NCBI RefSeq assembly: GCF_001591145.1
Contig: NZ_BCUF01000019.1
Span: 1-64,000, forward strand
DNA from: Vibrio harveyi NBRC 15634 = ATCC 14126 = KCTC 12724
GTDB taxonomy: Bacteria; Pseudomonadota; Gammaproteobacteria; Enterobacterales; Vibrionaceae
DNA: 64,000 bases
Direction of reading: 5' to 3'
The notes beneath the pieces were generated by a model that saw nothing but the letters and a program-made list of their open reading frames with translations, made no database searches and was not told where the DNA came from. This document shows positions 34,504-43,816 of this stretch, in pieces; within the stretch, counting starts at the first letter, position 1, and every line of letters starts with the position of its first letter. The position numbers and the translations under genes are program-made.

Positions 34504-35853
34504 TTAAGCGCGGCTCTTTTGCAGAATCAAGGTGGCTTTTAACCCTCCCATTTTACTCTCTGATAATTCAAGTTGACCGCGGTAACTGTGCGCCATTTCA
34601 CTGACAATGTTTAAACCTAAACCGGATCCTGGCGTTGTTTCATCCAGACGGTAGCCACGCTTTATTACTTGGCATAATTGCTCAGGAGGAATACCCGGAC
34701 CGTCGTCTTCAACAATGATATGAATGTTGTCTTTATCTAACGTTGAATGAACACGAATGATGCTGTTCGCCCATTTGTAGCCATTTTCCAGTAAGTTTCC
34801 CACCATTTCATCCAAATCGGTTTTCTCTACGGCAACGTTCAATTCAGAATCAAGCTCGTTAATCAGTGTGACGTCACGATGTGCGTAGACCTTGTCAAAC
34901 GCCATGGATATGGCATCAACGCGCTCTGAAGGGTTCGATTTCACCGAAAGAATGTTCATTGAGCCAGCCATACGAGCGCGACCTAAGTGGTAATCGATGT
35001 GTTGTTGGATCTGTGTGATTGGCGCGTTCAAGCGTTCTTGTTCTTCAGGCGTGAAGTTTTGCACTTCGTTTTTTAAAACCGAAAGTGGTGTTTTCAGCGC
35101 GTGAGATAAGTTTCCTGCATGATTGCGTGCACGTTCAAGTAGCTCTTGATAGTGAAAGAGCAGGGCATTAAGGTCAGAAATCAAAGGTGAGATTTCTTTC
35201 GGATAGTCTTCTTCCAAGCCTTTCTTGTTGCCTGATTTCAGTTCGGCTAACTCTCTTTGCAGCTTGGTTAGCGGACTCAATGACCAGGCGATTTGCAGCA
35301 AGATAACCGCAAGAACACCAGCAAAGAGCAATCCTAAAATGATCCAAAGCTGCCCAGTTAAAGACTGAATCGTGCCTTCAATTGGATCTTCGTCAATGCC
35401 GATGATGACATCAATGGGACCATCGTAATCCGGTAGATAAAGGGTCTTTTTCAACGTGATAAGTTTTTCATCACGTGCACCAAAGGCGTCTTTATCCAAT
35501 CCTTTGTACTCAATTTTCTTATCCCATAGTGAACGCGAACGTTCTAGGCTTGTGTCCGTTGATGCGCTCCAGTAAAGACCACTGTATGGACGATTAAATC
35601 TTGGGTCGGAAAGTTGAGTAGGAAGGGTGAGTTGACCTTTACTGTCGACTTCGAGCTGGGCGGCAATCTCGTCCATGTAGACATTCAATTGGGAGCGAGT
35701 GTCGTCCACCATATAGCTGTAAACTTGGGTTGGGATCGTGACGCCCGCCGCGAGGATCATCGCAGTGAGCCAAACGACCGCCGCTAGCACTAAGCGGCTT
35801 TTGATGCTCAGCCGCTTAAGAATGTGCATGGGAAGTTTGCTTCTATTCCGCAT
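34504..35853 (-). CDS. carS: Sensor histidine kinase CarS/VprB-like (PhoQ-type)
   Basis: Membrane sensor of 449 residues: TM1 (about 20-42), a PhoQ-like periplasmic domain (about 45-165), TM2 (about 168-190), HAMP-like linker, HisKA with NLSHALKTPLSVLKNE (His near 249), and HATPase with NLLENGYKWA, DDGPGIP and GSGLGLNI. The LSHALKTP H-box is the PhoQ-subfamily form. Paired with CarR and preceded by a PepSY gene. In V. cholerae CarRS/VprAB responds to calcium, low pH, bile and polymyxin and drives lipid A glycinylation; almEFG are not in this window. The start overlaps the CarR gene by 11 bases; an alternative ATG lies at 35829. Confidence 0.85.
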   Translation of the reverse strand: MRNRSKLPMHILKRLSIKSRLVLAAVVWLTAMILAAGVTIPTQVYSYMVDDTRSQLNVYMDEIAAQLEVDSKGQLTLPTQLSDPRFNRPYSGLYWSASTDTSLERSRSLWDKKIEYKGLDKDAFGARDEKLITLKKTLYLPDYDGPIDVIIGIDEDPIEGTIQSLTGQLWIILGLLFAGVLAVILLQIAWSLSPLTKLQRELAELKSGNKKGLEEDYPKEISPLISDLNALLFHYQELLERARNHAGNLSHALKTPLSVLKNEVQNFTPEEQERLNAPITQIQQHIDYHLGRARMAGSMNILSVKSNPSERVDAISMAFDKVYAHRDVTLINELDSELNVAVEKTDLDEMVGNLLENGYKWANSIIRVHSTLDKDNIHIIVEDDGPGIPPEQLCQVIKRGYRLDETTPGSGLGLNIVSEMAHSYRGQLELSESKMGGLKATLILQKSRA

Positions 35854-36502
35854 TCAATTGATACCCTAAACCGCGGACGGTTTTGATGATTTTTGGGGCG
35901 ATCTTCTTGCGAATACGACCGATGAACACTTCGATGGTGTTTGAGTCACGGTCGAAGTCTTGCTTGTAGATGTGTTCTACCAACTCGGTACGAGAAATGA
36001 CTTTCTCTGGGTTGTGCATAAAGTAGGCAACAACTTTATATTCCAATGCGGTTAAGCTGACCGCTTGTCCTTGCCACAGTACTTTTGAGGAGCGTGTATC
36101 TAAACTCAAATCACCAATCTGCATGACAGGTGAGGCGTTACCTGAAGCACGGCGTAATTGAGCGCGAAGGCGAGCCGTTAGCTCAACCATTTCAAATGGC
36201 TTGGTTAGATAATCGTCGGCTCCGGCATTCAAACCCTCAACACGTTGAGATAATGTGTCACGGGCACTCAAAATAACAACTGGCGTATTAATGTTTTCGT
36301 CTCGAATACCTTTAAGGACCGTTAGACCATCTAGTTTTGGTAAACCTAGATCGAGCACAATTGCATCCCATTCTTCAGAGGTCGCACGGTAAAGCGCGTC
36401 GATACCATCTTGGGAAAGTTCTGGTACCCAGCCATTGTTTTCCAACGTTTCTAAAATCTGTTCGCCTAGGCGAGGTTCATCTTCGACAACAAGTATTTTC
36501 AT
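35843..36502 (-). CDS. carR: Response regulator CarR/VprA-like (OmpR/PhoP type)
   Basis: 219 residues: receiver with phospho-acceptor Asp51 (VLDLGLPKLDG), acidic pocket VVEDEP, Thr/Ser LSARDT and Lys LTKPFE, then an OmpR-type winged helix with TALEYKVVAYFMHNPEKVISRTEL and TVRGLGYQL at the end. The sequence is what I recall of V. cholerae CarR (VprA), hence the symbol. It lies between the PepSY gene (31 bases upstream) and carS (overlapping). Confidence 0.88.
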   Translation of the reverse strand: MKILVVEDEPRLGEQILETLENNGWVPELSQDGIDALYRATSEEWDAIVLDLGLPKLDGLTVLKGIRDENINTPVVILSARDTLSQRVEGLNAGADDYLTKPFEMVELTARLRAQLRRASGNASPVMQIGDLSLDTRSSKVLWQGQAVSLTALEYKVVAYFMHNPEKVISRTELVEHIYKQDFDRDSNTIEVFIGRIRKKIAPKIIKTVRGLGYQLNAE

Positions 36503-36533
36503 ATTCTTTCTTCTAATTATGTTTGGATATCGG

Positions 36534-36953
36534 TTACTGCGGCTTAAGAGCTTTATTGAAGTTACGCCCTTTGATCTCGAGCATCTCTAGTGTGGCAGCG
36601 TCGTATTCCACTTTTATCACACTGTCATTGAACAAGATTTTCAGCTCGTAAACCCATTCGTCATCGTCTTCTTCAAGTTCAACTTTAATAATACGCCCAT
36701 ACAAATCATTCTCCACTGCTGCGTACATATCGGAGAATGGGCGAATGTAACCTTTTTGAACGGCACGATAGACTTCATCTTGATCTTCATCGAATTCAAT
36801 TCGAGTTCCCGGTTTCTCAACGTCACGAACGATGGCATGACCATCTTTTTCATCATGATGATCATGGTGAGATGCAAAACTTGGTGCTGACAATAAAAGT
36901 GGCACTAAGCCTAGCAGCACGGGAAGTTTGCGCGGAGTGAAGGAGGTAGACAT
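36534..36953 (-). CDS. PepSY-domain exported protein, His/Asp-rich N-terminus
   Basis: 139 residues. Signal peptide with cleavage after SFA (about residue 27), directly followed by the metal-ligand-like stretch SHHDHHDEKDGH, and then a PepSY domain (about 60-135: EVYRAVQKGYIRPFSDM, GRIIKVELEEDDDEWVYELK). First gene of the unit PepSY-carR-carS. PepSY proteins next to two-component systems are thought to modulate the sensor or bind cations; the His/Asp cluster supports cation binding here. Not a peptidase itself. Confidence 0.85.
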   Translation of the reverse strand: MSTSFTPRKLPVLLGLVPLLLSAPSFASHHDHHDEKDGHAIVRDVEKPGTRIEFDEDQDEVYRAVQKGYIRPFSDMYAAVENDLYGRIIKVELEEDDDEWVYELKILFNDSVIKVEYDAATLEMLEIKGRNFNKALKPQ

Positions 36954-37030
36954 AGCAAAGCCTTTTTCAATGAGTTACGACGATTATATCGTGCTGTACA
37001 TGAACAGAAAGTGAATTCGTGAGCATTCGC

Positions 37031-38782
37031 TTATCTTAGTTCGTCGTCAAAGATCTTATCGCGCAGTTTCCAAAAACGCCCTGACTTTCTAGCAATCACG
37101 AATTGTGGCAGACGGAAACGATGCTGGTTTGCCACGACTCTGGTTGGCGACGCCTCTTCAAATGGACGATGTTTGTCAGCAAGGTGAGGGCGTACAAACT
37201 GGTCTTTGAAGATTTGCTTCTGTTTTTTGGTATTCAGTGACCAGAATTCGTGAACCAATGCATTTCCTTCTCCTTGATAGGTTTCACCGGAATACGTCAC
37301 TTTCAACTGTGATTTGCCATCACTGGACTTAAATACTGACAAGTCCATCTCGGTACATTCAAAGATCAGCGCATCTTTTAGGTTCAATGCTTCCTTGAGC
37401 TTTTTGTCTGGATCAACCAGCGTGGCATCACACTCATGACAAATACGCGCTGCAATGTCGTTATCAGCGCCACATTCGCCGCAATATTTAGCTCTAAATC
37501 GATAACCGCAATGCTCACGTTCTCCGGTCTCATCGTCCTCAAAATATCCTTGGCAACGACGACCAAAGTGCTCCAGCAAAAAGCCATTGCTATCCAGTTT
37601 TCCCCAGAAATTGTTATTAAAGCCGCAAGCGGGGCAAGGGATGGTGATGATTTCGCTAGTGGAATCTGGCTTCGGATCGCCCACTTCAGGCTGATATAAA
37701 TCATAGCTGTTGCCAGCGTAATCCAGTACGAGACATTCTGATTTGCCTTCCGACAGACGCAAACCACGACCAACAATTTGCTGATACAAGCTGACCGACT
37801 CGGTTGGGCGCAGAATCGCGATTAAATCCACATGTGGTGCATCGAAGCCCGTGGTTAAAACGGACACGTTAACCAAGTACTTTATCTCACGATTCTTGAA
37901 CGACTGAATAATGGCATCGCGCTCTGGTGTTGGCGTGTCACCAATCACAATCGCGGTTTCGCCTCCAGGCAATAAACCATGGATTTCTTGTGCATGGCGA
38001 ACTGTAGCAGCAAATACCATTACGCCTTTGCGTTCTTTGGCGTATTGAATGATTTGTTCAACGATCTGTGGTGTCGCTCGCTTAGCTTTGTCGATCACCA
38101 TGTCCATCTCAGCTTCTTTGTATCGACCTGTGTTTGCTGGTTTGAGTTGTGAGAAGTCATAAGATAGGACTGGCGCGTCCATCATGCGAGCTGGTGTTAA
38201 GAAGTTTTCATCCAGTAAGTAACGGATAGGGAGTTCGAAGATACAGTCTCGGAAAAAGCGTGACTCTTCCGTGCGAACTTGTCCACGGGTGTGATACTGA
38301 TAGATCCAGCCCATGCCTAAGCGGTATGGGGTTGCGGTTAACCCCAAAACTTTAATGCCTGGGTTGAGTTCTCTTAGGTGCGTGATTACTTTTTGGTAGC
38401 TACTGGTTTTTTCGTCTGGCACGCGATGGCATTCATCAATCACTAACAAGGAAAATTGATTCTTGAAAGAGTCCAGATTGCGCACTACTGATTGTACAGA
38501 AGCAAACACCACTTGCTGATCGGTTTCTTTACGTCCAAGACCCGCTGAGAATATTGAGCCTTTCAGTCCATAGCCTTCGTACTTAGCGTGGTTCTGTTCC
38601 ACCAGCTCTTTTACATGAGCAAGTACTAGGACGCGCCCTTTGGCAAGTCTTGCTAGCTCTGCAATGACCAAGCTTTTACCTGCACCTGTAGGCAGCACAA
38701 TGACTGCTGGTGTGGTGTGTTTACGAAAATAGTGAATCACCGCTTTAACAGAGTCGGCTTGGTATGGTCGAAGGGTGTACAT
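37031..38782 (-). CDS. radD: DEAD/DEAH-box ATPase RadD (YejH)
   Basis: Superfamily 2 helicase-like ATPase active in DNA repair with RecA and SSB. Walker A is PTGAGKS (31-37), Walker B is DECH in VIDECHRV, motif III is GLTATP, and motif VI is QQIVGRGLR. After the helicase core come zinc-type cysteine pairs: CPACGFN, CGYRFRAKYCGECGADN and CHECD (about 395-455). The length (583) and block order match E. coli RadD (586). As in E. coli the gene is divergent from rsuA, with bcr next. Confidence 0.94.
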   Translation of the reverse strand: MYTLRPYQADSVKAVIHYFRKHTTPAVIVLPTGAGKSLVIAELARLAKGRVLVLAHVKELVEQNHAKYEGYGLKGSIFSAGLGRKETDQQVVFASVQSVVRNLDSFKNQFSLLVIDECHRVPDEKTSSYQKVITHLRELNPGIKVLGLTATPYRLGMGWIYQYHTRGQVRTEESRFFRDCIFELPIRYLLDENFLTPARMMDAPVLSYDFSQLKPANTGRYKEAEMDMVIDKAKRATPQIVEQIIQYAKERKGVMVFAATVRHAQEIHGLLPGGETAIVIGDTPTPERDAIIQSFKNREIKYLVNVSVLTTGFDAPHVDLIAILRPTESVSLYQQIVGRGLRLSEGKSECLVLDYAGNSYDLYQPEVGDPKPDSTSEIITIPCPACGFNNNFWGKLDSNGFLLEHFGRRCQGYFEDDETGEREHCGYRFRAKYCGECGADNDIAARICHECDATLVDPDKKLKEALNLKDALIFECTEMDLSVFKSSDGKSQLKVTYSGETYQGEGNALVHEFWSLNTKKQKQIFKDQFVRPHLADKHRPFEEASPTRVVANQHRFRLPQFVIARKSGRFWKLRDKIFDDELR

Positions 38783-38823
38783 GAAAATCTGTGAAATTGC
38801 TCAACTATTCGAATTAGGATCGC

Positions 38824-38829
38824 TATAAT
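38824..38829 (+). promoter_or_regulatory. -10 element of the rsuA promoter
   Basis: Perfect TATAAT about 27 bases before the rsuA start, in the 74-base gap to radD. No good -35 is evident at 16-18 bases. Confidence 0.4.
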
Positions 38830-38856
38830 ACCCGACCTTAAACATTAGAGGTATTC

Positions 38857-39558
38857 ATGCGTTTAGATAAATATTTGTGTGATGGGCTGGGTGCGACTCG
38901 CAAGCAGGCAACGAAGATCATCAAAAGTGGCGAAGTGACCGTTGATGGCGAAGTACAAAAGAGTGGTGCTTTCAAAGTGCCAGAAGGTGGTGTGGTTGAG
39001 TGGGAAGGGCGCGAAGTTGGTGCTCCTGGTCCTCGTTACATTATGTTGTACAAGCCTGCGGACTTTGTGTGTTCACATGAAGATGGGCATAACCCAACCG
39101 CATTCGTGTTGCTTGATGAGCCAAAGGTAGAAAACCTACACTTTGCTGGTCGCTTGGATGTGGACACTACTGGTCTTGTGTTGATCACTGACGATGGTCA
39201 ATGGTCCCACCGTATTACGTCGCCAAAACACAAATGTGAAAAGACGTACCGCGTATGGCTTGTGGATGCGATTCAACCTGATTACGTTGAAAAGTTTGCC
39301 GAAGGTATTGAGTTACGTAATGAACGCGAACCAACATTGCCTGCCCACCTTGAAATTGTAAACGAAGCTGAAAACGAAGTGCTGTTAACGATTGTGGAAG
39401 GTAAATACCACCAAGTGAAGCGTATGTTTGCTGCGCTCGGCAACAAGGTTGAACACCTTCACCGTGAGCGTATTGGTTCAATTGTGCTTGATGAATCGCT
39501 TGAGCCGGGTGATTACCGATTCTTAACAGAAGAAGAAGTCGAATCAGTAGTGAAATGA
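38857..39558 (+). CDS. rsuA: 16S rRNA pseudouridine(516) synthase
   Basis: Isomerises U516 of 16S rRNA. N-terminal S4 RNA-binding domain (residues 1-55, MRLDKYLCDGLGATRKQA), and the catalytic block FAGRLDVDTTGLVLITDDG (Asp near 101), then YHQVKRMFAALGNKVEHLHRERIG, all family-specific. 233 residues against 231 in E. coli. Divergent from radD and followed by bcr, the E. coli order, though 467 bases separate it from bcr here. Confidence 0.95.
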   Translation: MRLDKYLCDGLGATRKQATKIIKSGEVTVDGEVQKSGAFKVPEGGVVEWEGREVGAPGPRYIMLYKPADFVCSHEDGHNPTAFVLLDEPKVENLHFAGRLDVDTTGLVLITDDGQWSHRITSPKHKCEKTYRVWLVDAIQPDYVEKFAEGIELRNEREPTLPAHLEIVNEAENEVLLTIVEGKYHQVKRMFAALGNKVEHLHRERIGSIVLDESLEPGDYRFLTEEEVESVVK

Positions 39559-40025
39559 TTCACTCTGGTTGGAAGTAATTGCTGTTCTGGGAAATTGTTT
39601 AATTCCTGATAGGAACTAGTGTTTTGGTAGGAAATCGCTCAGAATGGGGATTCCTACCAAATAAGTCTTAGTGTCTGAACAAGACGCGCATTCGCCGCTC
39701 ATAAACGCAGGCAGAACTGTATTTAATCTGAGAAAAGTCTTTTCTCTTGTTGGTCCTTACTGACGATAAGTACAGACGGTGTTAACGTCGTCGCCTCTTC
39801 GTTTTAGCTCGGTTACTTTTTCGTTCTGCATACTCATCATGCAGGTTTTAGCGTCGAGTTAGGCAAGACCGCCTTGGTATACTTTCGTCTTTTATGATCT
39901 TCTCAATAGTAAGGATACTATGCACTGTCTCCGTGATTGTTACGGATTCGGGGTAAGGGAAGCGTCAATCATCTATCTCAATCAATGTGGAATGTTGATG
40001 GGAGGACACAACAAGAGGTAAGGCA
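39559..40025. other. Intergenic region rsuA-bcr
   Basis: 467 bases. It contains the inverted repeat TTGGTAGGAA / TTCCTACCAA (39624-39633 and 39651-39660), probably the end of the rsuA transcript though without a T run. A bcr promoter must lie in the second half. No convincing short gene or RNA seen. GGGAGGACACAACAAGAGG supplies the ribosome site for bcr. Confidence 0.5.
39624..39660. repeat. Inverted repeat after rsuA
   Basis: Ten-base perfect arms TTGGTAGGAA / TTCCTACCAA with a 17-base loop. The right arm and following bases resemble 50206-50229 upstream of the ABC operon (TTCCTACCAA ... TTAGTGT in the same spacing). Confidence 0.5.
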
Positions 40026-41228
40026 ATGACAGAAAAAGCCCAAAGTGCTCCCCAGTCACAAATCAGTTTTTTATTGTTCCTTGTACTCGGTGCAATTGGT
40101 GCGTTGACGCCACTTGCTATCGATATGTATTTGCCGGCTATGCCAACCATCGCTAAAGATCTTGGTGTAACCGCAGGTGCTGTACAGATTACGTTAACGG
40201 CTTATACAGCAGGCTTCGCAATAGGTCAGCTGATTCATGGTCCGTTAGCCGACAGCTATGGTCGCCGACCTGTACTCATTTTAGGTGTGCTCTTTTTTGG
40301 TTTGGCAGCGGTAGTCAGTGCAACGACTAACGGTATTGATGCGCTTACTTATGTGCGTACGGCACAAGGTTTTGCTGGTGCGGCAGCGGCTGTGATTATC
40401 CAAGCGGTTGTACGAGATATGTTTGACCGTGAAGATTTTGCGCGTGCAATGTCATTCGTGACGTTGGTGATCACGATTGCACCTTTGGTTGCACCGATGA
40501 TTGGTGGTCACCTCGCGATCTGGTTCGGTTGGCGTTCAATCTTTTGGGTGCTCGCTATCTTCGCGGTTGTGGTGATCTTGCTTGTTCTATGGATGATTCC
40601 AGAGACATTGAAACCAGAAAACCGTCAGCCATTAAGATTCAGAACCACGATTCGTAACTATGCACGTCTGTGTTCTAACCCTGAAGCGTTAGGGTTAATG
40701 CTCTCAGGTGCGTTCTCGTTCTCAGGCATGTTTGCATTCCTGACTGCGGGTTCATTTATATATATCGATTTATACGGTGTTCGGCCAGACCAATTTGGTT
40801 ACCTATTTGGCTTGAACATTGTGGCAATGATCATCATGACCAGTCTCAATGGTCGCATGGTGAAAAAGGTCGGTTCCCATTTTATGCTGCGCTTCGGTCT
40901 AACCATCCAGTTGATTGCTGGTATTGGACTGTTTGCTGGTTGGATGCTTGATCTTGGTTTGTGGGGCATCGTGCCATTTGTAGTGCTGTTTATTGGAACC
41001 TTGTCTACGATTGGTAGTAACTCGATGGCGCTGCTGTTAAGTGGCTACCCAACGATGGCAGGCACTGCATCTTCACTTGCTGGTACTCTGCGCTTTGGCA
41101 CAGGTTCATTGATTGGTGCGCTTGTTGCAGCAATGCCCGGTGGCGTTGCGTGGCCGATGATCGTTGTTATGTTTGCTTGTTCAGTGCTGTCTGCACTGTT
41201 TTATTGGACTTTAGGAAGAAAGGCGTAA
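40026..41228 (+). CDS. bcr: Bcr/CflA family multidrug MFS transporter
   Basis: Proton-driven drug efflux pump with 12 helices over 400 residues. The drug-antiporter opening PLAIDMYLPAMPTIAKDLG and the motif A loop GPLADSYGRRPVLILG (about 77-92) are those of the Bcr/CflA subfamily; GAAAAVIIQAVVRDMF is the motif C region. Bcr in E. coli confers bicyclomycin and sulfonamide efflux. Its TAA overlaps the ATG of the next gene. Confidence 0.92.
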   Translation: MTEKAQSAPQSQISFLLFLVLGAIGALTPLAIDMYLPAMPTIAKDLGVTAGAVQITLTAYTAGFAIGQLIHGPLADSYGRRPVLILGVLFFGLAAVVSATTNGIDALTYVRTAQGFAGAAAAVIIQAVVRDMFDREDFARAMSFVTLVITIAPLVAPMIGGHLAIWFGWRSIFWVLAIFAVVVILLVLWMIPETLKPENRQPLRFRTTIRNYARLCSNPEALGLMLSGAFSFSGMFAFLTAGSFIYIDLYGVRPDQFGYLFGLNIVAMIIMTSLNGRMVKKVGSHFMLRFGLTIQLIAGIGLFAGWMLDLGLWGIVPFVVLFIGTLSTIGSNSMALLLSGYPTMAGTASSLAGTLRFGTGSLIGALVAAMPGGVAWPMIVVMFACSVLSALFYWTLGRKA

Positions 41229-41890
41229 TGTCTAATTACACCAAAGAAATTCAAAATTTAGTTAACGCTGCTTTGGCAGATTTAGACCAAGAGCATCGCT
41301 CTGGTAAATTGGCAAATGCACCAGTAGCGAACAATCATTACTTGGTTCGTTGGGTAACCAAGGCGCTGAAATCACAGCGTTTTGGTCGCGCTGTGGGTGA
41401 TGATCTAACGCGTTGGCAAAAAGCAGGTCGCTCAAAAGGCAACGATGCTGGTTTGCTATTTATCTTTAAACGCATCTCAGGCTTTTACGCGCAGTTTTTC
41501 CCTGAAGGTGAAGAGTCTAAAGTGATCAAAGATTCTGACATTGAAGCGTTTCTTGATGCGATGGAGCAAGCGGGCTGGGAAGTGTCAACTTCTGAGCAGT
41601 TAGTTGGCTGCGGTAAAGTACAAATCTACACAGAAGGTCAAAACTCACTAGCCTTATGTGCTGACCAGTGTGAAAGCTGTTTTGATGGTGAGCTGTTGGT
41701 AAAACCGATGAGTTGGTTTGTTCGCGGTAACCACGCAGAGTTCGTTGAAAAAGCATCGCAAGCAGGTTACATGGTGCACAAGGTCACTGACTACAAATCG
41801 ATGGTGAAATACCACGGTGAGTACCTTATCTTCCCTGCGAACGAAGGCAATCAATTGGCAGAGATTCCACTGTCATTTAAAGCAGACTAA
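41228..41890 (+). CDS. DUF2913 family protein
   Basis: 220-residue soluble protein, start codon overlapping the bcr stop (TAATG) with AGGAAGAAAGG in front, so translationally coupled. Blocks NHYLVRWVTKALKSQRFGRAV and GEYLIFPANEGNQLAEIPL match the DUF2913 family of vibrios and relatives, of no known function. Cys residues occur at VGCGKV and CADQCESCF. The open frame begins 26 codons upstream inside bcr, but that part is a shadow. Confidence 0.82.
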   Translation: MSNYTKEIQNLVNAALADLDQEHRSGKLANAPVANNHYLVRWVTKALKSQRFGRAVGDDLTRWQKAGRSKGNDAGLLFIFKRISGFYAQFFPEGEESKVIKDSDIEAFLDAMEQAGWEVSTSEQLVGCGKVQIYTEGQNSLALCADQCESCFDGELLVKPMSWFVRGNHAEFVEKASQAGYMVHKVTDYKSMVKYHGEYLIFPANEGNQLAEIPLSFKAD

Positions 41891-41907
41891 TTCATCTATC
41901 GCATCAT

Positions 41908-41937
41908 AAAAAATCGGAGCCTGTGCTCCGATTTTTT
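41908..41937. terminator. Bidirectional terminator
   Basis: AAAAAATCGGAGC CTGT GCTCCGATTTTTT between the convergent DUF2913 and symporter genes. Confidence 0.92.
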
Positions 41938-41961
41938 ATATCCGTGACTTATCGATCTTAT

Positions 41962-43683
41962 TTATGGCATGTACATGTCATTCAGTTTAGTCACTTGCTT
42001 ATGCTTTCTACGCTTGATGAAGTAGTTAGAAACCACGCCGAACATCAAGACCAGACCACAGAACCCGTACACTTGCATGATAGTCGGATCGCTTGAGACA
42101 AAACCGAAGTCTGAGAACATTACGTAAGCGCCCAATACCATGTAGATGATGACCGCTGATGCTTCAAAGCGGAATGACCACGGCGTCACATCGATATTCT
42201 CATTTACAGGCATTACGTAGTCTGTTTCACGTGGCATGAAGTGACCAATCGCAAACATCAGAGCAGTACACACGACGAATAGAATCGCCAATTGGTGTAG
42301 GAAGTGGATTGATGTACCAAAGACCAATTGCATCGCAGCGTAAGAGCTAACAAATACGACCAAAGCAACTTTAGCGGCAATAGCCGGTACACGTTTGGAA
42401 ATGTAGCCTACAAATACGATGGTGAAGATAGGCACACTAAAGAAGCCCGCAACCATTTGTAGGTATTGGAACAAGCCTTCTGGTGCGTACATGATGAAAG
42501 GGGCAATACAGACCGAAATGATCGCAATGATAACGCCGAAGATACGACCTTTCCCGACTAACTCTTCATCCGATTTGCCTTTGCCAAATAGTGGCTTGTA
42601 AACGTTCAAAGCAAACAAGGTTGTTGAGCTGTTCAATACACCGTTAAAGGTACTTAGGATTGCGCCGAACATGACCGCAACAAAGAAACCAACAAGCGGC
42701 TTAGGCAATACCTCGTTCACCAAGCGTGTGTACATCGTGTCTGGATTGCCTGCATCTGCGCCAAACATATGGAAAGCAATGATGCCCGGAATGATTAGGA
42801 AAAGTGGAGAGATAACTTTAATCGCACCCGCGAGAATCACACCTTTCTGACCTTCTTTCAGGTTCTTCGCGCCAAGTGCACGTTGGATAATAGATTGGTC
42901 AGTACCCCAGTAGTACAAGTTCACCAACAATAGACCTGTGAACAGGGTAGAGAACGGTAGTGGATCGGTTTCTTTACCTACGGATTGCAGCTTTTCTGGG
43001 GCGGCAGTCAGCAATACGTCTAAACCTTCCATAAAGTTACCGCCGCCTAATGCCATCAGACCAAATACAGGGATCATCAAACCGCCGGTGATCAAGCCTA
43101 CGCCGTTGATTGTGTCTGCAATTACCACGGCTTTTAGACCGCCGTAAATCGCATAGAAGAAACCCAGCAAACCGATAGTGGCAGAAATAAGGGCGATAGA
43201 GCTGAACTCAGAAATGCCCAGTAAACCTTGCACATCAAAGATTTCGCCCAGCACCACTGCGCCAGCGTAAAGAGTGGTAGGAAGAATGTTGATGACGTAT
43301 TGGCACAAGAACAACAGGGTAACGAACTTCTTCACTGACATGTCGTACCGGCTTTCTAAGAAGTCTGGAATAGTAGTGATGCCTTGCTTGAGGTAGCGAG
43401 GAACAAGCAGCAGCGCAATGATAACCAGTGTAACGCCAGATGCCACTTCCCAACCCATCACACTCATGTTGTGGGTGTAGGATTGTGCACTCATGCCAAC
43501 AAAGCTAGTAGCACTCAGGTTGGTAAGAATCAAGGAGCTGGCAATCAGCCCACCTGTTAAGCTTCGTCCACCAAGGAAGAAACCGTCTTGAGAGGTGTTT
43601 TTATCGTTTTTAACTTTGCTGTAAGTGAACACCACAACAAAGCCTGTAAACAGCAAGAACGAAAGTAATACTGTAATAGACAT
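41962..43683 (-). CDS. Sodium:solute symporter (SSS/SLC5), probably sugar
   Basis: 573 residues, 13-14 helices. Family blocks: GGRSLTGGLIASSLILTNLSATSFVGMSAQSY (read as the Na+-site region of TM1-2), GLKAVVIADTINGVGLI and VNLYYWGTDQSIIQRALGAKN, the last typical of SglT-type sugar symporters. AAGGAAAC precedes its ATG. It follows the alpha-galactosidase gene by 133 bases, which contain a large inverted repeat. The context predicts uptake of galactose or alpha-galactosides such as melibiose. Confidence 0.9.
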   Translation of the reverse strand: MSITVLLSFLLFTGFVVVFTYSKVKNDKNTSQDGFFLGGRSLTGGLIASSLILTNLSATSFVGMSAQSYTHNMSVMGWEVASGVTLVIIALLLVPRYLKQGITTIPDFLESRYDMSVKKFVTLLFLCQYVINILPTTLYAGAVVLGEIFDVQGLLGISEFSSIALISATIGLLGFFYAIYGGLKAVVIADTINGVGLITGGLMIPVFGLMALGGGNFMEGLDVLLTAAPEKLQSVGKETDPLPFSTLFTGLLLVNLYYWGTDQSIIQRALGAKNLKEGQKGVILAGAIKVISPLFLIIPGIIAFHMFGADAGNPDTMYTRLVNEVLPKPLVGFFVAVMFGAILSTFNGVLNSSTTLFALNVYKPLFGKGKSDEELVGKGRIFGVIIAIISVCIAPFIMYAPEGLFQYLQMVAGFFSVPIFTIVFVGYISKRVPAIAAKVALVVFVSSYAAMQLVFGTSIHFLHQLAILFVVCTALMFAIGHFMPRETDYVMPVNENIDVTPWSFRFEASAVIIYMVLGAYVMFSDFGFVSSDPTIMQVYGFCGLVLMFGVVSNYFIKRRKHKQVTKLNDMYMP

Positions 43684-43737
43684 TTTGTTTCCTTAACAAG
43701 TTAAGCAATTAAGTTTTGCTTGTTAGTTGTAGGGTGT

Positions 43738-43803
43738 CCCTCTAGCGCGTATAGGAGTGTTTTATCAGGAACAACGCGAAGTTGAAACCCGGTCGCTAGA
43801 GGG
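43738..43803 (-). repeat. Large inverted repeat between alpha-galactosidase and symporter genes
   Basis: Ten-base perfect arms CCCTCTAGCG / CGCTAGAGGG (43738-43747 and 43794-43803), extended by GTG/CAC with one bulge, enclosing a 46-base loop. No T run follows, so mRNA stabilisation or processing is likelier than termination. Confidence 0.6.
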
Positions 43804-43816
43804 CACAGATAGAGGT

